64,000 bases of DNA, from positions 124,001 through 188,000 of the forward strand of contig NZ_UTKY01000095.1 in the NCBI RefSeq assembly GCF_900583165.1, read 5' to 3'. Below are positions 1 to 8,728 of this stretch, one piece after another. The position numbers were made by a program, and so were the translations under genes. The first letter of the stretch is position 1. Every line of letters starts with the position of its first letter. Origin of the DNA: Pseudomonas viridiflava (GTDB lineage: Bacteria; Pseudomonadota; Gammaproteobacteria; Pseudomonadales; Pseudomonadaceae). A model generated the notes under the pieces. It ran no database searches and had not been told where the DNA came from. It saw nothing but the letters and a program-made list of their open reading frames with translations.

Positions 1-229
1 CCGCTTGCTGGCGGTCGGTGTGCCCCACCAGCACCAGCATTTCGCGGTTGAGCGGTTCCTGCATGCGCTGCTCGGCTTGCAGTTCCAGGGCATCCGGCGT
101 GTTGCCCGGCACCAGCTCCATCAGGTTGGCCGACAGCGGTGCGCCATGGCGCCACTGCCAGCCGGCCAGGGCCAGCACGGCTACCAGCAGGATCAGAAAC
201 AGGCGCGGCAGCAAGCGCTCACTGGGCAA
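1..229 (-). CDS. MMPL-family exporter, N-terminal part (cut by window edge)
   Basis: Partial gene; the 3' end lies outside the window. The reading frame opens with a TTG codon at 229-227 and overlaps the end of the LolA-like gene by 11 bases. The visible N-terminus has a hydrophobic helix (LFLILLVAVLALAG, about residues 9-22) followed by a periplasmic segment (LMELVPGNTPDALELQAEQR), which resembles the start of RND/MMPL exporters found in aryl polyene clusters. The proposed role is export of a lipid-linked polyene or its acyl precursor across the inner membrane. The context supports this: it is the next gene after the LolA-like carrier in the same operon. The start is uncertain because no ATG exists in frame, and only 76 codons can be seen. 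Confidence 0.65.
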   Translation of the reverse strand, partial: MPSERLLPRLFLILLVAVLALAGWQWRHGAPLSANLMELVPGNTPDALELQAEQRMQEPLNREMLVLVGHTDRQQA

Positions 230-902
230 AATCGTGTTGCTCCGCTTCGGTCAACGGCAGGTCGGCATGGCTGTCCTGCATGCGCAGCACGGTGCTGTCG
301 CCTTGGGTTTCCAGCAATTGGATGTTTTGCACCAGCTCGCCACCGTCGATGTTGATCTGGGTGAAGACCTGCTTGAGCAGCAGCGAGCGTGGGGTCAGGG
401 TCAACTTCCATTGCTTGGCTTCGCCTTGCAGGTGCAGTTCGAAGTCTCGTTGCAAGCCGCTGCTGTCGCCCTGGAGTACGGCAAGGAACAGGCGATTCTG
501 CTCGGCGCCGGCGCTCTTGTTGGGCAGCGTTTGCCAGCCAGTGGCATCGCGACGGGCGATGCCCTGGGCGCTGATGCGGTAGTCCTGTTGCAGCGGGGTT
601 TTGAGCAGCCACAGCAGGCCGTGGTCCTTGGCCAGCACGAAGGTGCCTTTGCTGACCAGGGGTTGGGGCAGGGCACGCAGGTGTTTTTCCTGGGTGAAGC
701 TGCCGTGGATTACGGAGGGTTTGGCCAACTGATCGCTCAATTGCTGCAAGTCGAAAGCGTGAGCACTGAAACTCAGCAACAACCCGACCCCTGTAGGAGC
801 GAGCTTGCTCGCGAAAAACCTGAGAGCACCGCGAAGTGTCAGGCAACCCGCATTATCGTTGGCGATTTTCGCGAGCAAGCTCGCTCCTACAGGGGGGCTC
901 AT
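219..902 (-). CDS. LolA-like outer-membrane carrier protein of the polyene cluster
   Basis: Predicted periplasmic carrier related to LolA, likely moving the finished lipid or polyene product to the outer membrane. The start chosen is the ATG at 902, which overlaps the thioesterase stop (ATGA), a typical translationally coupled junction. A hydrophobic stretch ending in LLLSFSAHA just before FDLQQLSDQ looks like the end of a signal peptide. The protein then has the LolA-like pattern of a small soluble beta-rich protein (GSFTQEKHLRALPQPLVSKG). Oddity: about 35 codons between the start and the hydrophobic core are made of an inverted REP pair (790-893), so the signal sequence is unusually long (about 49 residues). 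Either the REPIN inserted in frame and is tolerated, or translation starts further in at a non-ATG codon. Confidence 0.7.
   Translation of the reverse strand: MSPPVGASLLAKIANDNAGCLTLRGALRFFASKLAPTGVGLLLSFSAHAFDLQQLSDQLAKPSVIHGSFTQEKHLRALPQPLVSKGTFVLAKDHGLLWLLKTPLQQDYRISAQGIARRDATGWQTLPNKSAGAEQNRLFLAVLQGDSSGLQRDFELHLQGEAKQWKLTLTPRSLLLKQVFTQINIDGGELVQNIQLLETQGDSTVLRMQDSHADLPLTEAEQHDFAQ
790..893. repeat. REPIN (inverted REP pair, TAGGAGCGAGCTTGCTCGCG type)
   Basis: Two copies of a REP with core TAGGAGCGAGCTTGCTCGCG face each other (about 791-817 and 867-893), separated by about 50 bases. This is a different REP class from the seven other REPINs in the window, which carry a GGGAGGGGGCTTGCCCCC core. 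It lies inside the predicted N-terminal coding part of the LolA-like gene. Confidence 0.9.
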
Positions 903-1324
903 TTCAGGGCCCTTTCGACGGCGTTGGTGAAGACTTTGGGGGAGGCCAACTGCATCTCGCGGCTGGCGACCTCCACTGCCACTTGGACGGTGCTGGCACG
1001 GGTCAAACGCTCGCCGCTGGCCAAGTCGGTGATCAGGTAATTGACCTTCAAACGGTTCTCCCACTCCACCAAACTGGCACGCACGTTGATCGTCTGGCCG
1101 AACACTGCGCCGCGCACATAGCGCAGCTGCATGTCGATCACCGGCCACGCGTAGCCCGACTCCAACATCTGCGTGTAGTTGTGGCCGATCTTGTCCAGCA
1201 GCGCGCAGCGGGCCACTTCCAGGTACTTCACGTAATGCCCGTGCCATACGACGTTCATGGTGTCGACGTCAAAAAACGGCACGAGGATTTCGGTGTCGCA
1301 ATGCAACACGCCGGGGCTACGCAT
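899..1324 (-). CDS. Acyl-CoA thioesterase, 4-hydroxybenzoyl-CoA thioesterase (hot-dog) family
   Basis: A 141-residue hot-dog thioesterase. The N-terminal pattern FFDVDTMNVVWHGHYVKYLEVAR matches the YbgC/4-HBA-CoA thioesterase family, where the Asp (D of VDTMNVVWH) is catalytic. The ATG at 1324 was chosen because it overlaps the upstream ammonia-lyase stop by eight bases and leaves the family-typical length; the longer open frame upstream is only antiparallel coding noise. In aryl polyene clusters this enzyme is thought to release or edit acyl chains. It is the third gene of the visible operon and is coupled to the LolA-like gene by an ATGA overlap. Confidence 0.85.
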   Translation of the reverse strand: MRSPGVLHCDTEILVPFFDVDTMNVVWHGHYVKYLEVARCALLDKIGHNYTQMLESGYAWPVIDMQLRYVRGAVFGQTINVRASLVEWENRLKVNYLITDLASGERLTRASTVQVAVEVASREMQLASPKVFTNAVERALK

Positions 1325-2858
1325 GCAGCCTCCAGTGTTGCGCGGCGATGCGTTGCAGGCACAGGCGCAGTTCGCCTTCGAGGGCACGGTCTTCGATGAC
1401 CGGCGGGAAGTCCTCTGCCAGCGCTTCATGCATCGCGGCCAATGCTGGCGGCAGTGGGCGCGCATCTTCGGCCTGGGCACGCAGCCACACGCCTTGGTTG
1501 GCGGCGAGCAAGGTGGCGGCGGCGACCTGTTCAGTCAGCTCCAGCACGCGAATCGCATCGCGGGCGGCGATGGTGCCCATGCTCACTTTGTCCTGGTTGT
1601 GGCACTCGGTGGAGCGCGAGAATACGCTGGCCGGCATCGTGTTTTTTAGCGCTTCGGCGGTCCAGGCGCTGGTGCCGATCTGCACGGCCTTGAAGCCGTG
1701 GTTAATCATCGCGCGATCCGCCGGGGCACCCGACAAGTTGCTCGGCAGGCCATGGTTGTAGCGCACGTCTACCAGCAACGCGAGCTGGCGGTCGAGCAAG
1801 TCGGCGACGTTGGCCACCAGGGTTTTGAGGCTGTCCATGGCGAAGGCGATGTGGCCGCCGTAGAAGTGGCCGCCGTGCAATACGCGCTCTTCTTCCGCAT
1901 CGATGATCGGGTTGTCGTTGGCGCTATTCAGTTCAATCTCGATGAACGAACGCAGCCAGTTCAGGCTGTCGGCCAGCACGCCCAGTACGTGGGGCGCGCA
2001 GCGCAGGGAGTAGCGGTCCTGAAGGCGGTGCAGTGGCGCGGTCGGCGCATCGATGGCCAGATCCTTGCGCAGCCAGGCCGCGACTTGCATCTGCCCAGGA
2101 TGCGGTTTGGCGGCGAACAGGCGCTCGTCGAAGTGTTCCGGGTTGCCTTGCAGCGCCACTACGTTCAGCGCGGTGATGCGCGTGGCCAGTTGCAGCAGGT
2201 AGTCGGCGCGGGCAAAAGCCAGGCACGCCAGGCCAGTCATCACGGCGGTGCCGTTCATCAGCGCCAGGGCTTCCTTGGGGCGCAATACCAGCGGGTCCCA
2301 ACCCAGCTCACGATGCACATCGGCGGCTTGGCGACGCTCGCCACGGAACATCACTTCGCGCTCGCCAGACAAGGTCGCGGCCACGTAGGACAGCGGGGTG
2401 AGATCACCGCTGGCGCCCACCGAGCCTTCTTCCGGGATCAGCGGCAGCACGTCGTGTTCGAGAAACGCGTGCAGGCGCTCGAGCAACTCCACACGCACGC
2501 CGGACACGCCATGGCACAGCGACTGCAAACGTGCGGCCAGCACTGCGCGGGTAGCTTGGACGTCGAGCAATTTGCCCAGGCCGCAACCGTGGAAGGTGTA
2601 CAGATGACGGGGCAGCGCTTCAACGTGCTGCAACGGCACCGCCACCACGCACGAATCGCCGTAGCCGGTGGTCACGCCGTAGATCACGCCTTCCTTGTCC
2701 AGCAGCGAGTCGAGAAACTGCGCGCCTTTGGCAATGCGCTGGCGATACGCGGCGTCAGCCTGCAATTGAGTAGGCGCCTGACGGTTGGCCAGGGCCAGCA
2801 CGTCTTCGATGCGCAAAGGGCGTTCGCCAAAGGTTACCGGCTCAAGATGCGTCGTCAT
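1317..2858 (-). CDS. Aromatic amino acid (histidine/tyrosine-type) ammonia-lyase
   Basis: A 513-residue MIO-dependent ammonia-lyase of the HAL/PAL/TAL family. The Ala149-Ser150-Gly151 triad in GSVGASGDLTPLSYVA forms the MIO electrophile, and Tyr60 in GVIYGVTTGYGDS is the expected catalytic tyrosine. Substrate specificity in this family is set by the loop equivalent to RHLYTFHGCG (residues 84-93), which carries a His at 90. In an aryl polyene cluster the likely reaction is deamination of tyrosine or phenylalanine to a cinnamate-type starter unit. That assignment is inference from context. It overlaps the acyltransferase gene at its 5' end by 17 bases, so the operon is very compact. Confidence 0.88.
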   Translation of the reverse strand: MTTHLEPVTFGERPLRIEDVLALANRQAPTQLQADAAYRQRIAKGAQFLDSLLDKEGVIYGVTTGYGDSCVVAVPLQHVEALPRHLYTFHGCGLGKLLDVQATRAVLAARLQSLCHGVSGVRVELLERLHAFLEHDVLPLIPEEGSVGASGDLTPLSYVAATLSGEREVMFRGERRQAADVHRELGWDPLVLRPKEALALMNGTAVMTGLACLAFARADYLLQLATRITALNVVALQGNPEHFDERLFAAKPHPGQMQVAAWLRKDLAIDAPTAPLHRLQDRYSLRCAPHVLGVLADSLNWLRSFIEIELNSANDNPIIDAEEERVLHGGHFYGGHIAFAMDSLKTLVANVADLLDRQLALLVDVRYNHGLPSNLSGAPADRAMINHGFKAVQIGTSAWTAEALKNTMPASVFSRSTECHNQDKVSMGTIAARDAIRVLELTEQVAAATLLAANQGVWLRAQAEDARPLPPALAAMHEALAEDFPPVIEDRALEGELRLCLQRIAAQHWRLHA

Positions 2859-3777
2859 CGGTCTTCCAGAAAGGGTAAAAGTTGAACCATTGTTGGGGCG
2901 CTTCCAGGCAGAACTGGCCCAGTCGTGCGGCGTAGCGCGCGGTCCACAGGGCTATGACCTGCTCGCGGGTATTACGTTTCCACTCGATCAATTGCGCGAA
3001 AGGCTCGATGGTCAGGCGATAGCGGTTGTTGTGCTTGAGGCACATCAGCAGGTTCACCGGGCATTTGAGCAGGCCGGCCAGCAGCCACGGGCCTTGGGGG
3101 AAGGCGGCGTCATGGCCGAGAAAATCCACCCGCACCGTGCGCCCGCCGTGCAGTGGCACGCGGTCACCGGCGATGGCCAGCCACTCGCCGTCGTCCAGGC
3201 GCTGGCTGAGCAGCAGCATGGTGGCCGGGTCCAACTCGCTGACCTGGATCAGGCGCAAATGGGTCGCCCCGGCTTCGCCCAGCAGGCGGTTGAATTGTTC
3301 GGCGTGCTTGGTGTGCACCAGCACGTTCATGGTCACTTGCTCGCCAATTTCGGCGAGGGCGCGGCACACTTCCAGGTTGCCCAGGTGCGCGCCTACCAGC
3401 ATCTGCCCGCGCTCGCCGCGCAGTTGCCCGCGCAGCTTCGCCGGGTCGTTGATTTCGATCTGTTCCAGGCGCAACTTGCCGTTCCACACATCAAGCTTGT
3501 CGAGCAGGGAGTCGGCAAAGGCCATGAACTGGCCGAACACTCGCCGGTGGGTAGGGCGCAGGTCGTCACGCCCGCTCCAATCGGCCAGGCGTTGCTGATA
3601 CTGCCAGGCGCTCTGGCGTGCGGTACGGCCAAACACGAAAAAGTACAGCACGATGGCGTACAGCACCGGGCTCAACACGCGGCGGCCGAGCACCTTGGCG
3701 GCGAACGCGGTGAGTTTCATCAGCCAGTAGCTGCCGCGCTCCTCGCGGTCGGCCCAGTGCTTGGTGCTGTCGCTCAT
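2842..3777 (-). CDS. LpxL/HtrB-like lipid acyltransferase
   Basis: A 311-residue inner-membrane acyltransferase of the lipid A late-acyltransferase family. It has a membrane segment around residues 33-50 (VLSPVLYAIVLYFFVFG) and the HX4(D/E) catalytic motif HLGNLE at 131-136. The start at 3777 follows from overlap with the preceding glycosyltransferase stop (3774). Enzymes of this type in aryl polyene clusters are believed to attach the polyene or a fatty acyl chain to the lipid anchor. The C-terminus (WFNFYPFWKTD) is typical of the family. Whether the acceptor is a glycolipid or another lipid cannot be read from sequence. Confidence 0.85.
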   Translation of the reverse strand: MSDSTKHWADREERGSYWLMKLTAFAAKVLGRRVLSPVLYAIVLYFFVFGRTARQSAWQYQQRLADWSGRDDLRPTHRRVFGQFMAFADSLLDKLDVWNGKLRLEQIEINDPAKLRGQLRGERGQMLVGAHLGNLEVCRALAEIGEQVTMNVLVHTKHAEQFNRLLGEAGATHLRLIQVSELDPATMLLLSQRLDDGEWLAIAGDRVPLHGGRTVRVDFLGHDAAFPQGPWLLAGLLKCPVNLLMCLKHNNRYRLTIEPFAQLIEWKRNTREQVIALWTARYAARLGQFCLEAPQQWFNFYPFWKTDDDAS

Positions 3778-4508
3778 GCCTGCCACCGTCGCCACAGGAT
3801 CATGGGCGCCCGTACCAGCATGCCGAAGAACAACCGGGTGTGCATGGCTGAAATGCGAACGTTGTCGCGGAACAAGCGGAAGTGCGACAGGCCATCTGAG
3901 GGGTAATGCACCTGGGTTGGCAGCCAGCGCATCGGCTGGTTGCGCCAAGCCAGGCGCACCAAAATGTCGGAGTCGAAATCCATGCGCGTGCCGATGTAGG
4001 CAGAGTCCATCAGCGCCAGCACCGGTGCCAGCGGGTACACGCGAAAGCCGCACATCGAGTCGCGGATCTGCAGCGACAGGGTGTTGATCCACACCCACAC
4101 GTGGGTCAGGTAGCGCGCGTACAGTCGGCCCTTGGGCACGCTGTCGTCGTATTCGGGGTAGCCGCAGATGATGGCGTCGGGGTGTCGGCGCGAGGTATCG
4201 AGGAAGGTCTCGACTTCACGCAGGTCGTGCTGGCCGTCGGCGTCGACTTGCAGGGCGTGGGTGAAGCCCTGGTGCGCGGCCTCGCGGAAACCGGCCATCA
4301 CGGCGCCGCCCTTGCCCTGGTTGTTCGGCAGGGTCAGCAGGGTGACGTTATCCAGGGTCGCCAATTGCGCCAGCACTGCCGCGCAGGCCGGGCTGCTGCC
4401 GTCGTCCACCAACAGGCAGGGTAGGCCGCTGTTCAACAGGCTTTGGACCACGGCGGGTACGGCGGCTTCGTGGTTGTAGACCGGGATTAGCGCGCAGGGC
4501 TTATGCAT
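3774..4508 (-). CDS. Family 2 glycosyltransferase
   Basis: A 244-residue GT-A fold glycosyltransferase. The nucleotide-sugar binding pattern is clear: LIPVYNHE near the N-terminus, VDDGSS (residues 34-39) and the metal-binding DADGQHD (89-95). Length and motifs resemble dolichol-phosphate-mannose synthase-like enzymes lacking C-terminal membrane helices. It starts with an ATG inside the last codons of the acyl-CoA synthetase gene (eight-base overlap). In the polyene pathway it probably glycosylates the lipid or aryl head group; donor and acceptor are unknown. Confidence 0.88.
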   Translation of the reverse strand: MHKPCALIPVYNHEAAVPAVVQSLLNSGLPCLLVDDGSSPACAAVLAQLATLDNVTLLTLPNNQGKGGAVMAGFREAAHQGFTHALQVDADGQHDLREVETFLDTSRRHPDAIICGYPEYDDSVPKGRLYARYLTHVWVWINTLSLQIRDSMCGFRVYPLAPVLALMDSAYIGTRMDFDSDILVRLAWRNQPMRWLPTQVHYPSDGLSHFRLFRDNVRISAMHTRLFFGMLVRAPMILWRRWQA

Positions 4509-6171
4509 GCACAGTCTCCAGCAGGATGCGGCCACTGGAGCAGGCCGCAACACCGTTGCGATAGGCGAAGTACAGCTTGCCGCGTTCCTGATCAAAGCGC
4601 AGGTGCAGTTCGATCGCATCACCCGGCCGTACCAGTTGCTGGAACTTGAGCACTTCCATCCCGCCGAAGGTCGCAGGCAAGTCGAGCAGTTGCTGGCCGA
4701 GGTTGAACGCCCATTCCACTTGCACTACGCCCGGCAGCACCGGCGTGACGGGGAAGTGGCCGCTGAAATAGGCCAAGTCCGGCGGGACGCTCAGTTGCAA
4801 GGTCCACTCGCCATCGGCTTCGACTTGCTCCAGCACTTCCGGGGCTTTTGGCCGTGGCGCCAGCAGCAGCGCCTCGACGTGCGCCTGGGGCAATTTGCCT
4901 TGGCTGTTGAGCGGCAACTGGCGCAGCAATCGCCAGCGTCGCGGCAGGGCCAGGGCTTCGCAATGCTGGCTCAGATGCTGGCGCAACGTTTGAGTCAGCG
5001 TGCGCCGCCCTTGATTGCGCAGGGCGTGCAGGCCCTCGGCGCTCAGTACCACCAAGGCGCCGAGGGAGGCGCGGTTTTCCTGCACCACGCCTAGGCGCGT
5101 TTCGGCGACCCAGGGGTGAGCCATCAGTGCGTGTTCCAGCATGGGCAGGGAGATACGTTTTTCTTCCAGTTTGACGATGCGGTCGAGGCGGCCGAGCAGT
5201 TCGAAGCGGCCATCGGCGTGGATGCGCGCAGCGTCGGCGGTCTGTTCGATATGCCCGGTGGGCAAGTAGGGCGAGGCGATGCGCAGGGCGCCGTCGGCGT
5301 CCTGGCTCAGCACAACATCGGCGAACGGCTGCCAAGGCTGCGCGCCTTGGCGCCAGGCGATGCCACCGGTTTCCGAGCTGCCGAGGATCTCTGTCGGCCA
5401 TTGTTGCAGGCGGTCGTACAGTTCGCCGGCGGCTTCGATGGGCAAGGCACCGCCGGACGAAAACACCCGTGACACTTGGCTCAGTGCGGGCCAGTCGAGG
5501 TTATCGCCCATGCGCTTGAGCAAGGCCGGGCTGGCCACCCAGGCAAACTGGGCGTATTCACGGCTGGCGCGCTGTAAGTCCTCTGGAAAAGCCAGTTGCT
5601 TGCGCACAAAGGTGCGGCCGGCGCACAGCGGCCATAACACGCGGAACAGCAGGCCGTAGATATGCTGGGTAGCGACGCTGCCGATGATGCAGGCGTCTTT
5701 GAGGTCGGGGCCCCATAAGGTTTCCAGGGCATCGACTTCGTTGGCCAACTGGCGCAGGGACTTGTCGATGCGCTTGGGTTCGCCGCTGGAGCCGGAGGTG
5801 CACAGGCTCAATTGGCACGCGTCCAGATCCAGCGGCGCACCACTCAGCGGTGCCTGATACAGCGCATCGAGATCGGCGGCCTCGGTCAGCCAGGCGTCAA
5901 CAGCAATGTTCCAGCGCTGGCGGGTTTGAGGTTGAAGATCGGCAGGCAGCAGTACACTGACCCCGGCCCGCCAGGCGCCCAGTAAGGCAATTGCCAACAG
6001 GCCGGCGTCTTCCAGGTGCACGGCCAGGCGTTGCACACCGTGGGCTTGCAGGCCCGCCGCCAGACTCAGGGATTGCTCCCACAGCTGGGCATGATTCATT
6101 GCAGGTTCGCTGGTCACCCAACGCTGTTCCAACGGCTCAAGCAGCAAGTGCTCAAGTTTCAACCCTTTCAT
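4501..6171 (-). CDS. Acyl-CoA/acyl-ACP synthetase fused to a FabZ/ApeI-like hot-dog dehydratase domain
   Basis: A 556-residue fusion. Residues about 1-450 are an ANL-superfamily adenylating enzyme: the phosphate-binding loop [10 protein letters not shown] is at about 125-134, and LGSSETGG with the later [14 protein letters not shown] hinge region are recognisable. The last ~100 residues carry [18 protein letters not shown] (from about 470), the HFP...PGV signature of 3-hydroxyacyl-ACP dehydratases. One polypeptide may therefore activate an aryl or acyl acid and dehydrate the growing chain. The ATG at 6171 overlaps the end of the membrane-protein gene and is preferred over upstream in-frame starts that extend into that gene. 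It is confidently part of the aryl polyene-type operon. Confidence 0.87.
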   Translation of the reverse strand: MKGLKLEHLLLEPLEQRWVTSEPAMNHAQLWEQSLSLAAGLQAHGVQRLAVHLEDAGLLAIALLGAWRAGVSVLLPADLQPQTRQRWNIAVDAWLTEAADLDALYQAPLSGAPLDLDACQLSLCTSGSSGEPKRIDKSLRQLANEVDALETLWGPDLKDACIIGSVATQHIYGLLFRVLWPLCAGRTFVRKQLAFPEDLQRASREYAQFAWVASPALLKRMGDNLDWPALSQVSRVFSSGGALPIEAAGELYDRLQQWPTEILGSSETGGIAWRQGAQPWQPFADVVLSQDADGALRIASPYLPTGHIEQTADAARIHADGRFELLGRLDRIVKLEEKRISLPMLEHALMAHPWVAETRLGVVQENRASLGALVVLSAEGLHALRNQGRRTLTQTLRQHLSQHCEALALPRRWRLLRQLPLNSQGKLPQAHVEALLLAPRPKAPEVLEQVEADGEWTLQLSVPPDLAYFSGHFPVTPVLPGVVQVEWAFNLGQQLLDLPATFGGMEVLKFQQLVRPGDAIELHLRFDQERGKLYFAYRNGVAACSSGRILLETVHA

Positions 6172-6713
6172 ACGCGGCCTCGAACCCTTTGTCGTATTAG
6201 CCATTCCACGGCAAACAGCAGCCCCATCAGCCCGTAGGCAATAAGGCCGTTGTACAACGTCCACCAGCTCAGCGGCGCCCACAGCGTGAGGGCTGCGGCG
6301 AGCAGGCCATTACACAGAAAAAACACACTCCACACCACGGTGACCTGGCGGGTATACACAATGGCATGGGGCGGCAACACGGGATCGGTCATGCGCGCCA
6401 GGCGTTCCACCATCGGCGGGCCGTATTTGAGGCTCACGCCAAACAGCGACAACATGAACGCGCTGACCAGGCTCGGGTACCAGCGCAGCAGGTGCGGGTT
6501 GTCGAACCAGGCCAACAGCAGGCAGAACACGATCACGGCCAGCGCCATCCAGCGACTGCCGGGGCGGCGTACACCGGTAAGAGCGCGCAACAGCCACAGG
6601 CTGCCCAGCAGCAGGCCGAATTGCCAGGGTGCAAAGTGTTCGGTGCCGTAATACACCGCAAAGGGGTACAGCAGCCCCGCCAACAACAGGCCGAGGCCAA
6701 TCAGCCGGCTCAT
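6168..6713 (-). CDS. Polytopic membrane protein of aryl polyene clusters (COG4648-like)
   Basis: A 181-residue protein with about six hydrophobic segments (for example LIGLGLLLAGLLYPFAVYYG at the start, MALAVIVFCLLLAWF, and VVWSVFFLCNGLLAAALTLWAP). It matches the COG4648-type proteins that regularly accompany the two acyl carrier proteins and the synthetase in polyene clusters. Biochemical function is unknown; it may anchor or scaffold the biosynthetic enzymes at the inner membrane. Four-base overlaps at both ends (with the ACP gene upstream and the synthetase gene downstream) place it firmly in the operon. Confidence 0.75.
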   Translation of the reverse strand: MSRLIGLGLLLAGLLYPFAVYYGTEHFAPWQFGLLLGSLWLLRALTGVRRPGSRWMALAVIVFCLLLAWFDNPHLLRWYPSLVSAFMLSLFGVSLKYGPPMVERLARMTDPVLPPHAIVYTRQVTVVWSVFFLCNGLLAAALTLWAPLSWWTLYNGLIAYGLMGLLFAVEWLIRQRVRGRV

Positions 6714-6964
6714 GCGGCTGGTGTGACCAGGCGGTACACGGCTTCAACCACGTCGTTCACGGTGCGCACCGCCTTGAATTCCTCGGCAGCGATCTTCTTG
6801 CCGGTTTGACGCTTGATATGGTCGATCAAGTCGACGGCATCGATGCTGTCGATTTCCAGGTCTTGGTACAGGTTGGCATCAAGGGTGACGCGCTCAGGCG
6901 GCAGTTCAAACAGTTCCACCAAGGCATCGCGCAGGGTGTTGAAAATATCGTCACGAGTTTGCAT
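6710..6964 (-). CDS. Acyl carrier protein (first of two)
   Basis: An 84-residue acyl carrier protein. The phosphopantetheine attachment site is Ser40 in DLEIDSIDAVDLIDHI, and the four-helix ACP pattern continues to the C-terminus. It carries intermediates in polyene elongation. It overlaps the membrane-protein gene by four bases and lies nine bases after the second ACP gene. Two ACPs in a row are characteristic of aryl polyene pathways, where one may take the starter and the other the extending chain. Confidence 0.92.
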   Translation of the reverse strand: MQTRDDIFNTLRDALVELFELPPERVTLDANLYQDLEIDSIDAVDLIDHIKRQTGKKIAAEEFKAVRTVNDVVEAVYRLVTPAA

Positions 6965-6973
6965 GGTACGGTC

Positions 6974-7243
6974 TCAAGCTGCCTGTCGGGCCGTGACGAA
7001 CGCCGCAAGGCTGGCCACGTTGGTGAAGTGATTGCGGGTGTCCTTGGCGTCGGCATCTATCTTGATGCCGTACTTTTTCTGGATCGCCAGGCCCAACTCC
7101 AGGGCGTCTACCGAGTCCAGGCCAAGGCCTTCGCCAAATAGGGTCTGGTCGCTGCCGATGTCGTCGACGCTGATGTCTTCCAGGCCCAGGGCCTCGATGA
7201 TCAGCGTCTTTATGTCGTACTCAAGGCGTAGTTGGTCGCTCAT
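6974..7243 (-). CDS. Acyl carrier protein (second of two)
   Basis: An 89-residue acyl carrier protein with Ser44 in GLGLDSVDALELGLAIQ as the phosphopantetheine site. The start at 7243 (MSDQLRLEYD) is chosen over an ATG ten codons upstream because a GGAG ribosome-binding site lies just ahead of it. It overlaps the 3' end of the acyltransferase gene by 23 bases. It differs from its neighbour in charge and length, consistent with distinct partner enzymes. Confidence 0.92.
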   Translation of the reverse strand: MSDQLRLEYDIKTLIIEALGLEDISVDDIGSDQTLFGEGLGLDSVDALELGLAIQKKYGIKIDADAKDTRNHFTNVASLAAFVTARQAA

Positions 7244-8033
7244 CTTCGGCGAGCTCCTTAATAAAATAGTCATGCAGGTAATCGTTGAGCTTGCGTGAGG
7301 CCTGGGGCGCGGGCCCCAGTGTTGCGAACGCCTGTGGTTCTATATCGGCACCCACGCGCAAACTGAAGTGAAAGCGACGTTTTGGGATGCGATACCAGGG
7401 TTCGGCTTTGGTCAGGGTGGTGGGGCAGACCTTGATCACCACCGGGGTGACGATTGTCGCACCACGCAGCGCAATGGCGGCGCCCCCGCGATGAAAGGCC
7501 GGCGCCGCGCCGGGCGTGGTGCGGGTGCCTTCGGGAAAGATGATCAGGGTCTGGCCTTCGCGCAATGCGTTGGCGGCGGCATCGAGCATGTCGGCGCTGC
7601 CGTCGTTGCTGATGTAGCCTGCGTCGCGAACGGGGCCGCGCATGAACGGGTTCTGGAACAGGCTTTGCTTGACCACGCAGTTGGTCTGGCGCATCAGGCC
7701 GATCAAGAAGACCACGTCGATCAGCGACGGGTGGTTGGCGACGATCATCTGGCCAGGGCGACCGATTTTCTCCGCGCCCTCGACGCTGTAGGTGAGCACA
7801 CCAAAGCGTTGCATCAGGCGAATAAAGAACCAGAACAGTTTGCTGATGGTGTGGCGGGCACGGCGCCGGTGTGTTTCGGCACTGCCCGGCAGGCAACTGA
7901 GCAGCGGAAACACCAGCAAACGCAGGCACAGGCCACCGACGCCGAAGACGAAGAAGCTGGTGGCGGTGGCGAACAGGCGCCAGTAGTAGGCGTCCCGAGG
8001 CTTGTCGGTCACGGCTTGCGTTGCCAGTTCCAT
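7221..8033 (-). CDS. PlsC-like 1-acyl-glycerol-3-phosphate acyltransferase family protein
   Basis: A 270-residue membrane acyltransferase. It has an N-terminal hydrophobic region (SFFVFGVGGLCLRLLVFPLL, about 26-45), the HX4D catalytic motif NHPSLID (His101, Asp106) and the substrate-binding FPEGTRT (about 167-173). Start at 8033, overlapping the ketosynthase-like gene by 25 bases; the longer frame upstream lies within that gene. In aryl polyene clusters this enzyme is proposed to build the lipid anchor. The acyl acceptor is not determinable here. Confidence 0.87.
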   Translation of the reverse strand: MELATQAVTDKPRDAYYWRLFATATSFFVFGVGGLCLRLLVFPLLSCLPGSAETHRRRARHTISKLFWFFIRLMQRFGVLTYSVEGAEKIGRPGQMIVANHPSLIDVVFLIGLMRQTNCVVKQSLFQNPFMRGPVRDAGYISNDGSADMLDAAANALREGQTLIIFPEGTRTTPGAAPAFHRGGAAIALRGATIVTPVVIKVCPTTLTKAEPWYRIPKRRFHFSLRVGADIEPQAFATLGPAPQASRKLNDYLHDYFIKELAEDERPTTP

Positions 8034-8728
8034 ACGCGATTCTTCCAGGCATGTTGGCAGTCGGCCTGCTCGGTGAGCAGGGCGCGCAGCAGGTTCAGGG
8101 CGTGGGGCCACTGAGTTTGAGTGGATTGGACAGTACCTGCACTCAGTTCCAGCTGCCACTCGTCGCCCGGTGTCACCAACAGGCCAAGTGCGTAGGGAAA
8201 CGGCACGTCTTTGATCCAGCTTGCATAAGCTTCGGGCGGCTGCTCTTCAGTGATCACCAGCAAGACCGCCTGCGCGCCGTCGTTGAGCAGTGCGGCGACT
8301 TCGAGCATGCCGTGCTCCAGGCCATCGCCCGCGGCAGCGAGGGCGGTCATTTCGCTGGTTTCATCGCGCAGAATCGACCACAGGCCGATCACTGCGTTAT
8401 GCACCGAAAGACTGAACTGGGTGGGCGACAGGGGCTGGTCGTTGGCCAGGTCGCTGAGGATGTCGAGGGTGCGCGGGGTTTCGCCATGCCGGGAGATAAA
8501 CACCAACGGCAGATCCTTCAAGCCCTCGGCCAGCGGCCAGCCCACACTGAACGCCATGCGCGCCAGGCGGCTGAGGCGACGGCGTTGCATGGCCGGCAGG
8601 AAGGAGACGTCTGGGGACAGTTCGCTGGCAGGCAGCAACACCGGATCTTGGCACCAGGCTTGCCAGTCGTCCGCGCTTTCCAAGCCAGGGGCCCAGGCAC
8701 GCCATTGGGCGATGTTGAAAGTGATCAC
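8009..8728 (-). CDS. Ketosynthase-like chain-length factor of aryl polyene synthesis
   Basis: A 239-residue protein of the beta-ketoacyl synthase N-terminal-like family. It keeps the general thiolase-fold pattern (FSLSVHNAVIGLWSIL, then VLLVITEEQPPEAYASW) but lacks an obvious active-site Cys and the His-His pair of true condensing enzymes, as expected for a chain-length factor that pairs with a catalytic ketosynthase. Such partners would lie beyond the left edge. It is the first gene of the visible operon; its promoter must sit in the gap between 8729 and 9065. Confidence 0.8.
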   Translation of the reverse strand: MITFNIAQWRAWAPGLESADDWQAWCQDPVLLPASELSPDVSFLPAMQRRRLSRLARMAFSVGWPLAEGLKDLPLVFISRHGETPRTLDILSDLANDQPLSPTQFSLSVHNAVIGLWSILRDETSEMTALAAAGDGLEHGMLEVAALLNDGAQAVLLVITEEQPPEAYASWIKDVPFPYALGLLVTPGDEWQLELSAGTVQSTQTQWPHALNLLRALLTEQADCQHAWKNRVWNWQRKP

